DNA of 64,000 bases from Mesonia aquimarina (GCF_003667275.1 NZ_RCNV01000001.1:124001-188000); one strand, 5' to 3'; shown: positions 44,502 through 53,883, numbered from the stretch's first letter. The notes: generated from the letters alone by a model not told the origin. Numbers and translations: made by a program.

Positions 44502-46020
44502 AACTAACTTTAGTTTGCTGCATTGCTTTCAATTTGTTTTTTTGTGAATTTACCCGTTCATAGGCATCTTCATAATCACCAATAAAATTTGCTAATGTGA
44601 AATTTTCTACAACACGTTTTCTGGCGTGTTCACCCATTTTTTTTCGTAAGTCATCATCCTTCAAAAGTTTTATGACAGCTTTTCCAATTTGTTCTGCATC
44701 TTTTGGTTTACAAGAAATTCCTGAAAATTCATCTAAGGCTTCTTTTACGCCACCAACATCTGTAGCAACTACAGGAACACCGCAACCCATCGACTCTAAA
44801 ACAGTGTATGGAAAGCCTTCAGAAATAGAGGTTAATATAGAAATATCACCTTCGGGAAAAATTAAATGCGGATTAGGCCGTGGCCCCATCAATTTAAAAT
44901 TCTCTTCTAAGCTTAATTCTTTAATTAGGTCTAAGCATTCGGCGGTATATTCGGGTACAGCTTTGTCATCACCATAAATTAAATATTGAACATTTGGTAT
45001 TTCTTTTTTTACCACTGCGCAAGATTTAATCATGGTTAGTACGTCTTTCAATTCAAAAATTCTTGCAGCTGCAACTACTGTAGGAATATTTTTTAAATGC
45101 TCGGGTTTTTCTCTGGGTTTAAATAATTTATGATCTATCCCATTATAAATTATTTGTAATTTATCAGGCGAAGCTCCGTAAGATTTCTCCCATTTTTTAT
45201 TGAATTCATTTACAGAAATAATTGAAGCGGCTTTGTAATAAGTCAATCTTGCCACGGCTTCAGAAAAACGAATCAATAAATCTTTTAAAAAGAAGGGGTA
45301 TTCTGAATTGTTTATAGCTAATAAACGTTCTCTAATAAAAACGCCATGTTCGGTTAGCATAATAGCAGTACCGTGTTTGTAATGCGCAATTAATGCTGGG
45401 ATTAAGGGAAAACCACTAAGCGTTAAGTGTGCTATATCTACTTTTGGCACATCTACAATAGCTAAAGGAATTAAAAAGCGATACAACCAACGCAAACCGA
45501 CAGTTAAATCTAAAATACTGGCAGTTGGATTGTGTTTTCTTTCAATATAATCTGAAACAATTTTTACATAGGTATCCCACACAATTTTTTCGCGCATGGT
45601 TTCTTTATAATCAAAGTCTTCAAAATAAAGCCAAAGTCTATAGAAAACATCATCTAAAGCTTCTACATTTTTTTCATCATTATAAACTAAATGAAGTAAT
45701 CGCTCAAAAATCGGAATAAATTTTTCAGCAATAATCTTAGATGTGGTAAACTCTTTTCTACCTACCGTTTTGTAATATTCATCGCCATAACTCGTATAAT
45801 CATGAGGTTCATCTGGCGTCCATAACGGTACCTGTAGTACTTTTTTTATATTTTCTCCCAGTTCGTAACGCGGTTCTAATTCAAAACCAGCATTTATAGA
45901 ATAGAGGGTGTAATTTGCGTTACTTACTTGATTACATAATATATGCGACCACGTAGAAACTCCGCCACCATTAAATGGATAAGTTCCTTCTGTGATAAGC
46001 ATCACTTCAATTTTTTTCAT
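44494..46020 (-). CDS. pelF: PelF-type glycosyltransferase
   Basis: PelF is the cytosolic GT4-family synthase of Pel polysaccharide, using UDP-GlcNAc/GalNAc. The 508-residue protein carries the family hallmarks: LITEGTYPFNGGGVSTW at the N terminus, LTEHGVFIRER in the middle, and E401-x7-E409 in SEGFPYTVLESM followed by GCGVPVVATDVGGVKEAL. Length matches PelF. It is the first gene of a five-gene minus-strand operon. About 128 nt separate it from the divergent DEAD-box helicase gene; TATATTTA on minus is a one-mismatch -7 box. Confidence 0.9.
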   Translation of the reverse strand: MKKIEVMLITEGTYPFNGGGVSTWSHILCNQVSNANYTLYSINAGFELEPRYELGENIKKVLQVPLWTPDEPHDYTSYGDEYYKTVGRKEFTTSKIIAEKFIPIFERLLHLVYNDEKNVEALDDVFYRLWLYFEDFDYKETMREKIVWDTYVKIVSDYIERKHNPTASILDLTVGLRWLYRFLIPLAIVDVPKVDIAHLTLSGFPLIPALIAHYKHGTAIMLTEHGVFIRERLLAINNSEYPFFLKDLLIRFSEAVARLTYYKAASIISVNEFNKKWEKSYGASPDKLQIIYNGIDHKLFKPREKPEHLKNIPTVVAAARIFELKDVLTMIKSCAVVKKEIPNVQYLIYGDDKAVPEYTAECLDLIKELSLEENFKLMGPRPNPHLIFPEGDISILTSISEGFPYTVLESMGCGVPVVATDVGGVKEALDEFSGISCKPKDAEQIGKAVIKLLKDDDLRKKMGEHARKRVVENFTLANFIGDYEDAYERVNSQKNKLKAMQQTKVSYE

Positions 46021-46124
46021 AAATAGAAATGTAACCGTTCTAATTAGTTGATAAATATAAAATACTTTACGTAAAAAAGATGTTGAATAGTTTTTTTTAA
46101 TGCTTCAACTGAATACATTTCGCT

Positions 46125-46132
46125 TAAATTTG
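46125..46132 (+). promoter_or_regulatory. -7 promoter box of the DEAD-box helicase
   Basis: TAAATTTG fits TAnnTTTG, 16 nt before the ATG at 46149. Confidence 0.45.
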
Positions 46133-46148
46133 CAGAAAAATAAAAGCG

Positions 46149-47264
46149 ATGAGTACATTTTTAGAATTAGGTGTAGATAAAAATCTTGTAAAAGGCCTAA
46201 ACGAATTAAATATCAAACAGCCTACCGAAATCCAAGAACAAGCAATTCCGCTTTTATTAAGTGAAAACACAGATTTTATTGGTTTAGCACAAACCGGAAC
46301 CGGAAAAACTGCCGCTTATGGTTTACCTATTTTGCAAAAAATTAATCCGGAAAAGCCTGAAATTCAAGCTTTAATTTTATCACCAACACGAGAATTAGTG
46401 CTTCAGATAAAAAAGCAACTTTTCAAGTTTACAAAGTATTGTGATCATAAAATTTTTGCGGAAGGTGTGTATGGAGGTGAAAAAATTGACAAGCAAATAA
46501 AAGCCTTAAAGCGACCAACTCATATTGTTATTGCTACTCCGGGAAGGTTAGTAGATTTAATGGATCGTGGTGATATTAAATTGACGAATGTGAAAACCCT
46601 AATTTTAGATGAAGCTGATGAAATGCTCAGCATGGGTTTTAAAGACGATTTAACCAAAATTCTAGCCCAAACAGCAAGACAAAAAAATACCTGGCTATTT
46701 TCTGCTACAATGCCGGAAGAAATTCAACGGATTGTAAAAAAATATATGTCGCCAAAAGCGCCACAAGTTGCAACAAATAAAAAATCGATTATTAACGATA
46801 ATATTACGCATCAATTTGTGCGTGTAACGCGAGAAAATAAAGACGATAATTTAATTGGTATCCTTGATAATCAAAAAAAGGAGAGGGGAATTATTTTTAC
46901 GCGTACAAAAGCTCACGCACAACAAGTTACCAAAATGCTGAAAGAAGAAGGTTTTTCAGTGGACGCTTTAGAAGGAAATATGCAACAAAAAGAACGTGAA
47001 AAAGCTATGCGTGCCTTTAAAAAAGAAAATTTGCAATATCTTGTTTCTACTGATGTTTCAGCCAGAGGAATTGATGTACAAGATTTAGGTTTTGTTATTC
47101 ATTACCAATTACCAGATCAATTAGAATATTACACACACCGAAGTGGAAGAACTGCGCGCGCAGGAAATACCGGATTTTCAATTGCCTTGGTTTTACCACA
47201 CGAAATGGAATTGATGAAAAGCATCAGCAAAAAATTAAACATTCAGTTTAAAGAGAAAAAATAG
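46149..47264 (+). CDS. DEAD-box RNA helicase
   Basis: A 371-residue ATP-dependent RNA helicase with the full motif set: Q-motif (QPTEIQEQAIP), AQTGTGKT, PTRELVLQ, TPGRLVD, DEADEML, SAT, the second RecA domain with STDVSARGIDVQDL and HRSGRTAR. There is no C-terminal tail or RNA-binding extension, unlike CsdA or DbpA, so it is a minimal core helicase. It probably acts in ribosome assembly or mRNA turnover. Confidence 0.94.
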   Translation: MSTFLELGVDKNLVKGLNELNIKQPTEIQEQAIPLLLSENTDFIGLAQTGTGKTAAYGLPILQKINPEKPEIQALILSPTRELVLQIKKQLFKFTKYCDHKIFAEGVYGGEKIDKQIKALKRPTHIVIATPGRLVDLMDRGDIKLTNVKTLILDEADEMLSMGFKDDLTKILAQTARQKNTWLFSATMPEEIQRIVKKYMSPKAPQVATNKKSIINDNITHQFVRVTRENKDDNLIGILDNQKKERGIIFTRTKAHAQQVTKMLKEEGFSVDALEGNMQQKEREKAMRAFKKENLQYLVSTDVSARGIDVQDLGFVIHYQLPDQLEYYTHRSGRTARAGNTGFSIALVLPHEMELMKSISKKLNIQFKEKK

Positions 47265-47356
47265 GTTGATTATTTTGTTGAAATAAATCAGTTTAATTCA
47301 ATTAAAATCAATTTGTTATGGTAATTATTTAATTCCGAAATTTGTAAATTTTTTTT

Positions 47357-47444
47357 CGTCATTCTGAACTTGATCCGGAATCCCATATTATATTGAAAAA
47401 ACAAAACCTTCAGGATGAGAACTTGAATCAAGTTCAAGTTGACG
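47357..47444. repeat. Degenerate REP-like inverted repeat
   Basis: Between the converging helicase and recQ genes. A 17-nt left arm beginning CGTCATTCTGAACTTGA pairs with the right arm ending at 47444 at 14 of 17 positions. The right half contains a perfect small hairpin (GAACTTGA/TCAAGTTC). The left unit repeats the ATTCTGAA...-GAAT theme seen in the 35412 element. Confidence 0.55.
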
Positions 47445-47476
47445 TTAAAATGGAATTCATCGCTTACATTCAATAA

Positions 47477-49585
47477 TTATTTATTGATGATTTCTAAACT
47501 TAATCTAATGGTATGATAAGGCATTTTTTCTTCAAAATATTCAAAATAAGGTTTTAAACCATCAGGTGAATTTAATTCAGTTTTTGCCTTTTTTACTTGT
47601 TCTACTTCAGCTTTAGAAACATAATTATAGATGTTAATTTTTTTACCTTCAGCATATAGTTTAGCGAGATGAGAATAAATGGTTGTTTCGCTTAAATCGC
47701 GCTCTGCTGCAATTGCTTCAATAGGTTTTTCTTGTTGAAGCATTTCCAGTGTTTTTAAATAGGTGGTTCCCTTCTTTTTCTTAGTTTTCTTTTTCGATTT
47801 CAAAAATTCTCGAATTTCAGCTATAAATTCATCACCATAAACTTCAAGTTTTCGCTGACCAACGCCGTTTATTTTCATAAAAGCATCATCACTCAATGGT
47901 CGTTCTCTTTCAATTTCTTTTAGCGTAGCATCATTAAAAACTAAGTAGGCAGGAATATCTTCTTCTTTGGAAATTTTATAACGCAATTGTCGTAAACGCT
48001 CGAATAACGAATCTTTTTTACGCGCTGATTTTGTTGGAGTTTGTTCCTTTTGTTGTTCTTTAACGGCTTGTGGTTTGGTTAAAAATACCTGTTGATTTTC
48101 AAACAAGACTTTTTTAGAAAATTCAGTTAATTGCAAAGCGTTTTTCCGGTGAAAAGCAATTTCACAATATCCCTGATTTATCAACTGCGTTAAATAATGT
48201 TGCCAATCGCGCCAAGAAGTGTCACTTCCAATTCCATAGGTTTTCAGTTCTGTGTAACCATTTTCTAAAACCGCTTGATTTTGAGCGCCTCGTAAAATAT
48301 CGATAATCATTCCCGCGGATTCACTTTCTTTAGCACGTGCAATACAAGAAAGTATTTTTTGAGCCAGAATAGTTCCCTCAAAAAACTCCGGCGGATTTTT
48401 ACAAACATCGCAATTACCGCAATTTTCGGCTAAAAGTTCCCCAAAATAACCCAATAAAATTTTTCTTCTGCAATCGGTTGCTTCCGCAAATTGCTTCATC
48501 CGTTCTAATTTCGCGTTTTGTAATTCTTCATTTGCAGCACCTTCTGTAAATCTTCTCAACTGAATTACATCTGCATAGGTATGAAAAAGTAACGCGTAGG
48601 AGGGAAGTCCGTCACGACCAGCACGACCAATTTCTTGATAATAGCCTTCAATATTTTTGGGCATGTTATAATGAATTACAAAACGAACATTCGACTTATC
48701 GATTCCCATTCCAAAAGCCACTGTAGCGCAAACGATTTTGGTTTTATCGAAAATAAAATCTTCCTGAACTCGGGTTCGATCGTCAAAACTTAAACCGGCA
48801 TGATAAGCGGTTGCTTCAATTCCTTTTTTCTGAAGTTTTTCAGCTAAATTTTCAGTTCCTTTTCGGCTTAAACAGTAAATAATTCCTGATTCATCGGGAC
48901 GTTTTTCTATAAATCGAATAATTTGAGAAACACGATCTGTTGCCGGACGAACATCTAATTCAATATTTTTTCGATCAAAAGAACTTATAAATTCTGAAGC
49001 ATGTGGAATATTTAACTGCTGTAAAATATCTTTACGAGTAGCTTTATCTGCTGTTGCGGTTAAGGCAATTATAGGTATTTCTGGCAATGATTTTTTTAAA
49101 AAACCAAGTTGTTGATAGGAAGGTCTAAAATCGTGACCCCAAGAGGAAATACAATGCGCTTCATCTATAGCAATGCAGCTGACATAAGTTGGTTTTAAAA
49201 TATCGTTTAAAGCGGAAAGACTTTCTGGAGCGACGTAGAGTAATTTTAATTTTTGCTGACTTACTTTTTCAAAAATTTCTTGTTGTTCGGCTGCTTCTTG
49301 ACTGCTATTAAAAAAAGCAGCTTCAATTCCATTTGCCCGCAAACCATCCACTTGATCTTTCATCAGCGCGATTAATGGGGAAATTACAATGGTAACGCCT
49401 TCAAAGAGTAAAGCCGGAAGTTGAAAACATATAGATTTTCCGCCGCCGGTTGGCATAATAACCAATGCGTCTTCTTTGTTTGAAACGGTAGTGATTATTT
49501 TTTCTTGCTGTGGCCGGAAATTCTCATATCCAAAATATTTTTTAAGAGTAGGATAAAGTTGTTCTTGTAATTCACTAACAGCCAT
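47477..49585 (-). CDS. recQ: ATP-dependent DNA helicase RecQ
   Basis: A 702-residue 3'-5' DNA helicase for recombination and replication-fork repair. Motifs: FRPQQEKII, MPTGGGKS, DEAHCISSWGHDFRPSY, QEIGRAGRDG, zinc-binding C-terminal RQC cysteines (CRRKI ... CGNCDVC), an HRDC domain (about 520-600, FERLRQLRYKISKEEDIPAY) and a C-terminal HTH-like segment (LQQEKPIEAIAAERDLSETT) as in the longer RecQ proteins. Full length. Own promoter box at 49608. Confidence 0.95.
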   Translation of the reverse strand: MAVSELQEQLYPTLKKYFGYENFRPQQEKIITTVSNKEDALVIMPTGGGKSICFQLPALLFEGVTIVISPLIALMKDQVDGLRANGIEAAFFNSSQEAAEQQEIFEKVSQQKLKLLYVAPESLSALNDILKPTYVSCIAIDEAHCISSWGHDFRPSYQQLGFLKKSLPEIPIIALTATADKATRKDILQQLNIPHASEFISSFDRKNIELDVRPATDRVSQIIRFIEKRPDESGIIYCLSRKGTENLAEKLQKKGIEATAYHAGLSFDDRTRVQEDFIFDKTKIVCATVAFGMGIDKSNVRFVIHYNMPKNIEGYYQEIGRAGRDGLPSYALLFHTYADVIQLRRFTEGAANEELQNAKLERMKQFAEATDCRRKILLGYFGELLAENCGNCDVCKNPPEFFEGTILAQKILSCIARAKESESAGMIIDILRGAQNQAVLENGYTELKTYGIGSDTSWRDWQHYLTQLINQGYCEIAFHRKNALQLTEFSKKVLFENQQVFLTKPQAVKEQQKEQTPTKSARKKDSLFERLRQLRYKISKEEDIPAYLVFNDATLKEIERERPLSDDAFMKINGVGQRKLEVYGDEFIAEIREFLKSKKKTKKKKGTTYLKTLEMLQQEKPIEAIAAERDLSETTIYSHLAKLYAEGKKINIYNYVSKAEVEQVKKAKTELNSPDGLKPYFEYFEEKMPYHTIRLSLEIINK

Positions 49586-49607
49586 AAAATCTTTTTTTTG
49601 AAGAATT

Positions 49608-49615
49608 CAAAAGTA
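49608..49615 (-). promoter_or_regulatory. -7 promoter box of recQ
   Basis: TACTTTTG on minus fits TAnnTTTG, 22 nt before the ATG at 49585. Confidence 0.45.
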
Positions 49616-49637
49616 AGGAAAAGGAGGGAAGCGCACT

Positions 49638-49665
49638 AAAAAAGCGACCTTAAAAGATCGCTTTT
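49638..49665 (-). terminator. Terminator upstream of recQ
   Basis: Stem AAAAGCGA/TCGCTTTT with inner CTT/AAG pairing and, read on minus, a T-tract after the stem. It ends the transcript of the small hydrophilic protein at 49692 before the recQ promoter. Confidence 0.65.
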
Positions 49666-49691
49666 GGTATCATTTTATAAAAAGCAGCAGC

Positions 49692-49973
49692 TTAATTTTT
49701 AGTGCTGTGATCTTCTTCTAAATTGTTGTGAGTTCCGCCCTGACTGTAAATATCGTTTTCTTCATCTTTTAAGCCGCGTTCTCCTTTATTTTTCTTTGCT
49801 TTATCGCTTCCCGGGATATCTAAATCTTTTCCTTCAAAATCAGGTTTACGTTTACGATTTCTAAGAAAATCGTCATCGCCACCGTCGGTATGAACATTTT
49901 CATTTTCTAGACGTTCTTTTTCTTGTGGTGTGATTTCTGAATTATATTTTTCATCTTTCTTCTTAGTACTCAT
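49692..49973 (-). CDS. Small highly charged hydrophilic protein
   Basis: A 93-residue protein made almost wholly of charged and polar residues (Lys, Asp, Glu, Asn), with segments such as PDFEGKDLDIPGSDKAKKNKG. No hydrophobic core, signal peptide or known motif; likely intrinsically disordered. Stand-alone gene with its own terminator. Function unknown. Confidence 0.65.
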   Translation of the reverse strand: MSTKKKDEKYNSEITPQEKERLENENVHTDGGDDDFLRNRKRKPDFEGKDLDIPGSDKAKKNKGERGLKDEENDIYSQGGTHNNLEEDHSTKN

Positions 49974-50100
49974 AATTTTTTCTTTTTAAGATACCAACAA
50001 AAAATTATTTTATAAAATGTTTTAACTTGATTTAACACGCGAGTATTAAAATTGATACTTCTTTTTAAGAATAAATAATATTTTAGTCCGCAAAAACCTG

Positions 50101-50108
50101 TAATTTTG
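50101..50108 (+). promoter_or_regulatory. -7 promoter box of the MFS transporter gene
   Basis: TAATTTTG fits TAnnTTTG, 24 nt before the ATG at 50133. Confidence 0.45.
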
Positions 50109-50132
50109 CACTTCAATTTCTGAGCTGTTTTT

Positions 50133-51404
50133 ATGGCAAAAAATGATCCTTACGCGGCACTTCGCTATAAAGAATTCAATATATTTTTACTTGTTCGTTT
50201 TGCAATAGTTTTTGCATGGTCTATGCAATTTATCGTTATAGAATGGCAGGTTTATAGCTTAACTAAAAATCCACTTTCGTTAGGGATAATTGGTCTTATG
50301 GAAGTTATTCCGGCAGTTTCTTTGGCTTTATTTGCCGGACATGTTGTAGATCAAAAAGAGAAAAAAAGCTTGTTATTAAAATGTTTGCTAGGTTTTTCAG
50401 TCATTAGTATTGGTTTATTTTTACTGACTTGGCCCAGAATTGTAGCCGATTTTAATCAGCAAAAAATATTATATGCTATATATTTCTTGGTTTTTCTCGG
50501 CGGAATTGTTCGCGCTTTTATGGGACCGACCATTTTTTCATTGTTCTCTTTAATTGTACCGAAAAAAGTTTATCCAAATGCAGCTACCTGGAGCAGTTCG
50601 GTTTGGCAAATGGGAGCCGTTTTAGGTCCGGCCTTGGCTGGTTTTTCAATTCATTGGATTGGCGTTCATTGGTCAATGTGTTTAATTTTCTTTTTTTCCT
50701 TAACCGCTTTAATCGGTTTAACTCAAATACAAACAAAGCCAATTTTAAATCCGAAAATAGGAGAAAATGTTTTCAAGAGTCTACGAGAAGGCGTGCAATT
50801 TGTGTTTAGTAAGAAAGTAATTTTAGGAGCACTTACTTTAGATATGATTGCCGTTCTATTTGGTGGGGCGGTGGCACTACTACCGGTTTTTGCTCAGGAT
50901 ATTTTAAAAGTTGGTCCAGAAGGTTTTGGGGTTTTACGTGCTGCGCCAGCAGTTGGTGCGCTACTTACTATGTTTACTTCAGCTTATTTTCCGTTGAATA
51001 AAAATGCAGGTTTAAAATTATTAAGCGCCGTTTTCTTATTTGGAGTTTGCATCATCATTTTTGGACTTTCTTCTTGGTTTTGGATTTCAGTATTGGCCTT
51101 GTTTTTTAGTGGCATAACCGACGGAATTTCTATGATTATTAGACAAACGATTCTTCAGTTAAAAACGCCGGATGAAATGCGCGGTCGAGTAGCTTCTGTA
51201 AACTCAATGTTTGTGGGTTCTTCTAACGAATTGGGCGCTTTTGAAAGCGGATTAACCGCAAAATTAATGGGAACAGTAACCGCGGTGATTTTTGGTGGAA
51301 GTATGACCGTAGCGACCGTAATTGCAACGGGAACATTTTTTCCTAAATTACGTAAATTAGACCTTCAGAAAGATTTAGAAGAACATGAAAAAGCCACTGC
51401 TTGA
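50133..51404 (+). CDS. MFS exporter (EntS-like)
   Basis: A 423-residue transporter with about 12 membrane helices and the MFS loop motif between helices 2 and 3 (FAGHVVDQKEKKS). The overall pattern (LRYKEFNIFLLVRF at the start; MRGRVASVNSMFVGSSNELGAFESG near helix 10-11) is that of the EntS/MFS_3 branch, which exports siderophores and drugs. Its stop overlaps the longer frame of the Crp/Fnr gene, and the two are co-transcribed; the cargo is unknown. Confidence 0.85.
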   Translation: MAKNDPYAALRYKEFNIFLLVRFAIVFAWSMQFIVIEWQVYSLTKNPLSLGIIGLMEVIPAVSLALFAGHVVDQKEKKSLLLKCLLGFSVISIGLFLLTWPRIVADFNQQKILYAIYFLVFLGGIVRAFMGPTIFSLFSLIVPKKVYPNAATWSSSVWQMGAVLGPALAGFSIHWIGVHWSMCLIFFFSLTALIGLTQIQTKPILNPKIGENVFKSLREGVQFVFSKKVILGALTLDMIAVLFGGAVALLPVFAQDILKVGPEGFGVLRAAPAVGALLTMFTSAYFPLNKNAGLKLLSAVFLFGVCIIIFGLSSWFWISVLALFFSGITDGISMIIRQTILQLKTPDEMRGRVASVNSMFVGSSNELGAFESGLTAKLMGTVTAVIFGGSMTVATVIATGTFFPKLRKLDLQKDLEEHEKATA

Positions 51405-51406
51405 TA

Positions 51407-51988
51407 ATGAATAATTCTCAACAAAAAATTTTAGCACACGTTCAAAGAAATATTCTGCTTTCAGATAAAGAAGCGACTGAGTTTTTAAGCATTTTAAGTG
51501 AGGTGAAGCTTCGAAAAAAACAACAACTTATTCAACCTGATCAAGAGGTTTCTTCAGAATATTATGTAGTAAAAGGCTGTTTGAAAGCTTATTACGTAGA
51601 TATAAATGGCGACAGTCATATTATTCAATTTGCAATAGAAGATTGGTGGATTAGTGATTTTGAGGCTTTTTTTATTGATAAACCCGCAAGGTTATTTGTA
51701 GAAGCGATTGAAGATTCCGTTTTATTAGCACTAAATAAATCTTCTTTGGAAACCTTGTATAAACGTATTCCAAAATTTGAACGCTTTTTTAGAATAAAAA
51801 CCACCAATGCGTTTGTGAGTTTGCGAAAACGAATTTTATCATCACTTCAAAAAAATAGTAAAGAGCGTTATATAGAATTTTGCCGAGACTATCCTACTAT
51901 GGAAAAGCGAATTCCGAATTATCAAATCGCAAATTACTTAGGTATTAAGCCAGAAACGTTAAGTAGAATTCGAAAAGAGTTGGCATAG
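51407..51988 (+). CDS. Crp/Fnr-family transcriptional regulator
   Basis: A 193-residue regulator with a cyclic-nucleotide-binding-like beta-roll (about 20-130, SSEYYVVKGCLKAYYVD) and a short C-terminal helix-turn-helix (IPNYQIANYLGIKPETLSRI). There are no Fnr-type cysteines and the cNMP phosphate-binding residues are not obvious, so the signal is unclear. ATG 51407 is preferred over TTG 51401 because it lies just after the MFS stop. It may control the adjacent transporter and the downstream DJ-1/old yellow enzyme pair. Confidence 0.87.
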   Translation: MNNSQQKILAHVQRNILLSDKEATEFLSILSEVKLRKKQQLIQPDQEVSSEYYVVKGCLKAYYVDINGDSHIIQFAIEDWWISDFEAFFIDKPARLFVEAIEDSVLLALNKSSLETLYKRIPKFERFFRIKTTNAFVSLRKRILSSLQKNSKERYIEFCRDYPTMEKRIPNYQIANYLGIKPETLSRIRKELA

Positions 51989-52072
51989 ATTAACATTTTT
52001 TAACGCGTTTACCTAACTTATATCAATGGAATAATAAAGGGATCTCCGTAATTTTATCAAAAAAATATTGCT

Positions 52073-52753
52073 ATGAAAAAGATTTTATTTGTACTTACCA
52101 GTAACGATAAATTAGGAGATACAGGAAATAAAACCGGTTTTTGGATCGAAGAGTTTTCTTCTCCATATTATTTACTTAAAGATGCAGGCTTTAGTATAGA
52201 TTTAGCTTCTCCTAAAGGCGGACAACCCCCTGTTGATCCTAATAGTGAATCAGAAGATGCACAAACAGAAAGTACCAAGCGCTTTTATAATGATAAAGAA
52301 ACACAAGAAGTTTTGGCGAATACGCAACAACTTTCTTCGGTAAATCAAGAAGGTTATGATGCGGTTTTTTATCCGGGTGGTCACGGCGTTTTATGGGACT
52401 TGGTTGATAGTAGCGAATCTAAAAAGCTTATTGAAAGTTTTTATCAACATAAGAAACCCGTCTCTTTTGTATGTCACGCCCCTGCAGTTTTAAAAAATAC
52501 CAAGGATGCTGATGGAAATCCGTTAGTAAAAGGAAAAAAAGTGACTGGATTTACAAATCAAGAAGAAGAAGCTGTTCAATTATCTGAAGTTGTTCCTTTT
52601 TTATTAGAGGATATGTTAATCGAAAACGGAGGTATTTACAGTAAAATAGAAGATTGGCAGCCTTATGCTGTTGAAGATGGATTACTCATTACGGGTCAAA
52701 ATCCTGCTTCCTCAGAAAAAGTTGCAAAATTACTCATCCAAAAATTAAGCTAA
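52073..52753 (+). CDS. DJ-1/PfpI-family protein (Hsp31-like)
   Basis: A 226-residue class I glutamine amidotransferase-fold protein with the nucleophile elbow FVCHAPAVL (C134-H135) and the GGHGVLWDL oxyanion region, as in the Hsp31-like branch known for glyoxalase III or deglycase activity on methylglyoxal. It ends exactly at the start of the old yellow enzyme gene. A one-mismatch -7 box (TAATTTTA) lies about 20 nt upstream. The exact activity is inferred. Confidence 0.88.
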   Translation: MKKILFVLTSNDKLGDTGNKTGFWIEEFSSPYYLLKDAGFSIDLASPKGGQPPVDPNSESEDAQTESTKRFYNDKETQEVLANTQQLSSVNQEGYDAVFYPGGHGVLWDLVDSSESKKLIESFYQHKKPVSFVCHAPAVLKNTKDADGNPLVKGKKVTGFTNQEEEAVQLSEVVPFLLEDMLIENGGIYSKIEDWQPYAVEDGLLITGQNPASSEKVAKLLIQKLS

Positions 52754-53863
52754 ATGAAAAAACAAGCCTTATTACAAGACTATAATTTAAACGGATTAAA
52801 ATTACCAAATAGAGTTGTCATGGCTCCTATGACTAGAAGTAGAGCCGATAATCCCGATAATGTACCAACCGAAGAATTACACGGTGAATATTACAAGCAA
52901 CGCGCTTCAGCCGGGTTAATAATTTCTGAAGGATCGCAAGTTTCTAAAGAAGCAGTAGGTTATGTAAATACACCCGGAATATATTCAGAAAAACAAACCG
53001 AAGGATGGAAAAAGGTTACCAAAATGGTGCACGAGGCCAATGGTAGGATTTTTATTCAGCTTTGGCACGTGGGTAGAATGTCGCATCCCGATTTTCATAA
53101 CGGAGAAAAACCTGTGGCTCCTTCAGCCATAAATCCTGAAGCAAAATCTTTTACACCAGATGGTTTTAAAGATACGGTAACCCCAAAAGAAATGACGATT
53201 GAAGACATTAAGCGAACCGTTCAAGATTTTGCAAATGCAGCGAAAAATGCAATGGAAGCCGATTTTGATGGCGTTGAAATTCATTCTTCTAACGGATATT
53301 TATTTCATCAATTTTTTAATGGAACTTCTAATCACCGAACCGATGAATACGGCGGAAGCATAGAAAACAGAGCACGATTTTTATTTGAAGTTTTAGATGC
53401 GGTAAAAGAAATAATGCCGGAGAAAAAAATAGGTTTACGACTAAATCCTTCGCTTGATGGCATTTTCGGAATGAAAATGGATGAAGAAACCATTCCCACT
53501 TTTGATTATATTGTAAATAAATTAAATGATTATGATTTAGCGTATTTACATTTATCTGAACCTTTTAATGATGTATCTGACGTTCCCTACGCAGTAAAAG
53601 AAATTGCAAAACATTATCGCCCGATTTACAACGGAACCTTAATGATTAATACTGCTTTTGATCAAGAAAAGGGAAATAAAGTTATTGAAAATGATGATGC
53701 CGATTTAGTTGCTTACGGAAAACCATACATTTCAAATCCTGATTTGGTTGAACGATTTGAAAAAGATATTCCTTTAAGTGATTGGGATGAGGAAACTTTT
53801 TACGTTCCCGGTAAAAAAGGTTATTTAGATTATGAAGCCAAAGCTAGAAAAGAAAAAGTATAA
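52754..53863 (+). CDS. Old yellow enzyme family alkene reductase
   Basis: A 369-residue FMN enzyme that reduces the C=C of electron-poor alkenes with NAD(P)H. Motifs: APMTRSRA at the N terminus, H177-x2-N180 and Y182 in EIHSSNGYLFHQF for substrate activation, and the NHRTDEYGGSIENRARF FMN segment. It starts directly at the end of the DJ-1 gene with no gap, so the two are translated together. Probably detoxifies reactive electrophiles. Confidence 0.94.
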   Translation: MKKQALLQDYNLNGLKLPNRVVMAPMTRSRADNPDNVPTEELHGEYYKQRASAGLIISEGSQVSKEAVGYVNTPGIYSEKQTEGWKKVTKMVHEANGRIFIQLWHVGRMSHPDFHNGEKPVAPSAINPEAKSFTPDGFKDTVTPKEMTIEDIKRTVQDFANAAKNAMEADFDGVEIHSSNGYLFHQFFNGTSNHRTDEYGGSIENRARFLFEVLDAVKEIMPEKKIGLRLNPSLDGIFGMKMDEETIPTFDYIVNKLNDYDLAYLHLSEPFNDVSDVPYAVKEIAKHYRPIYNGTLMINTAFDQEKGNKVIENDDADLVAYGKPYISNPDLVERFEKDIPLSDWDEETFYVPGKKGYLDYEAKARKEKV

Positions 53864-53883
53864 AAAATAAGTTAATTAAAAAT

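Noticed and set aside
36069-46020. Recent horizontal transfer of the Pel-like locus
   Set aside because: Base composition looks like the neighbours, and no tRNA, integrase or direct repeats flank it.
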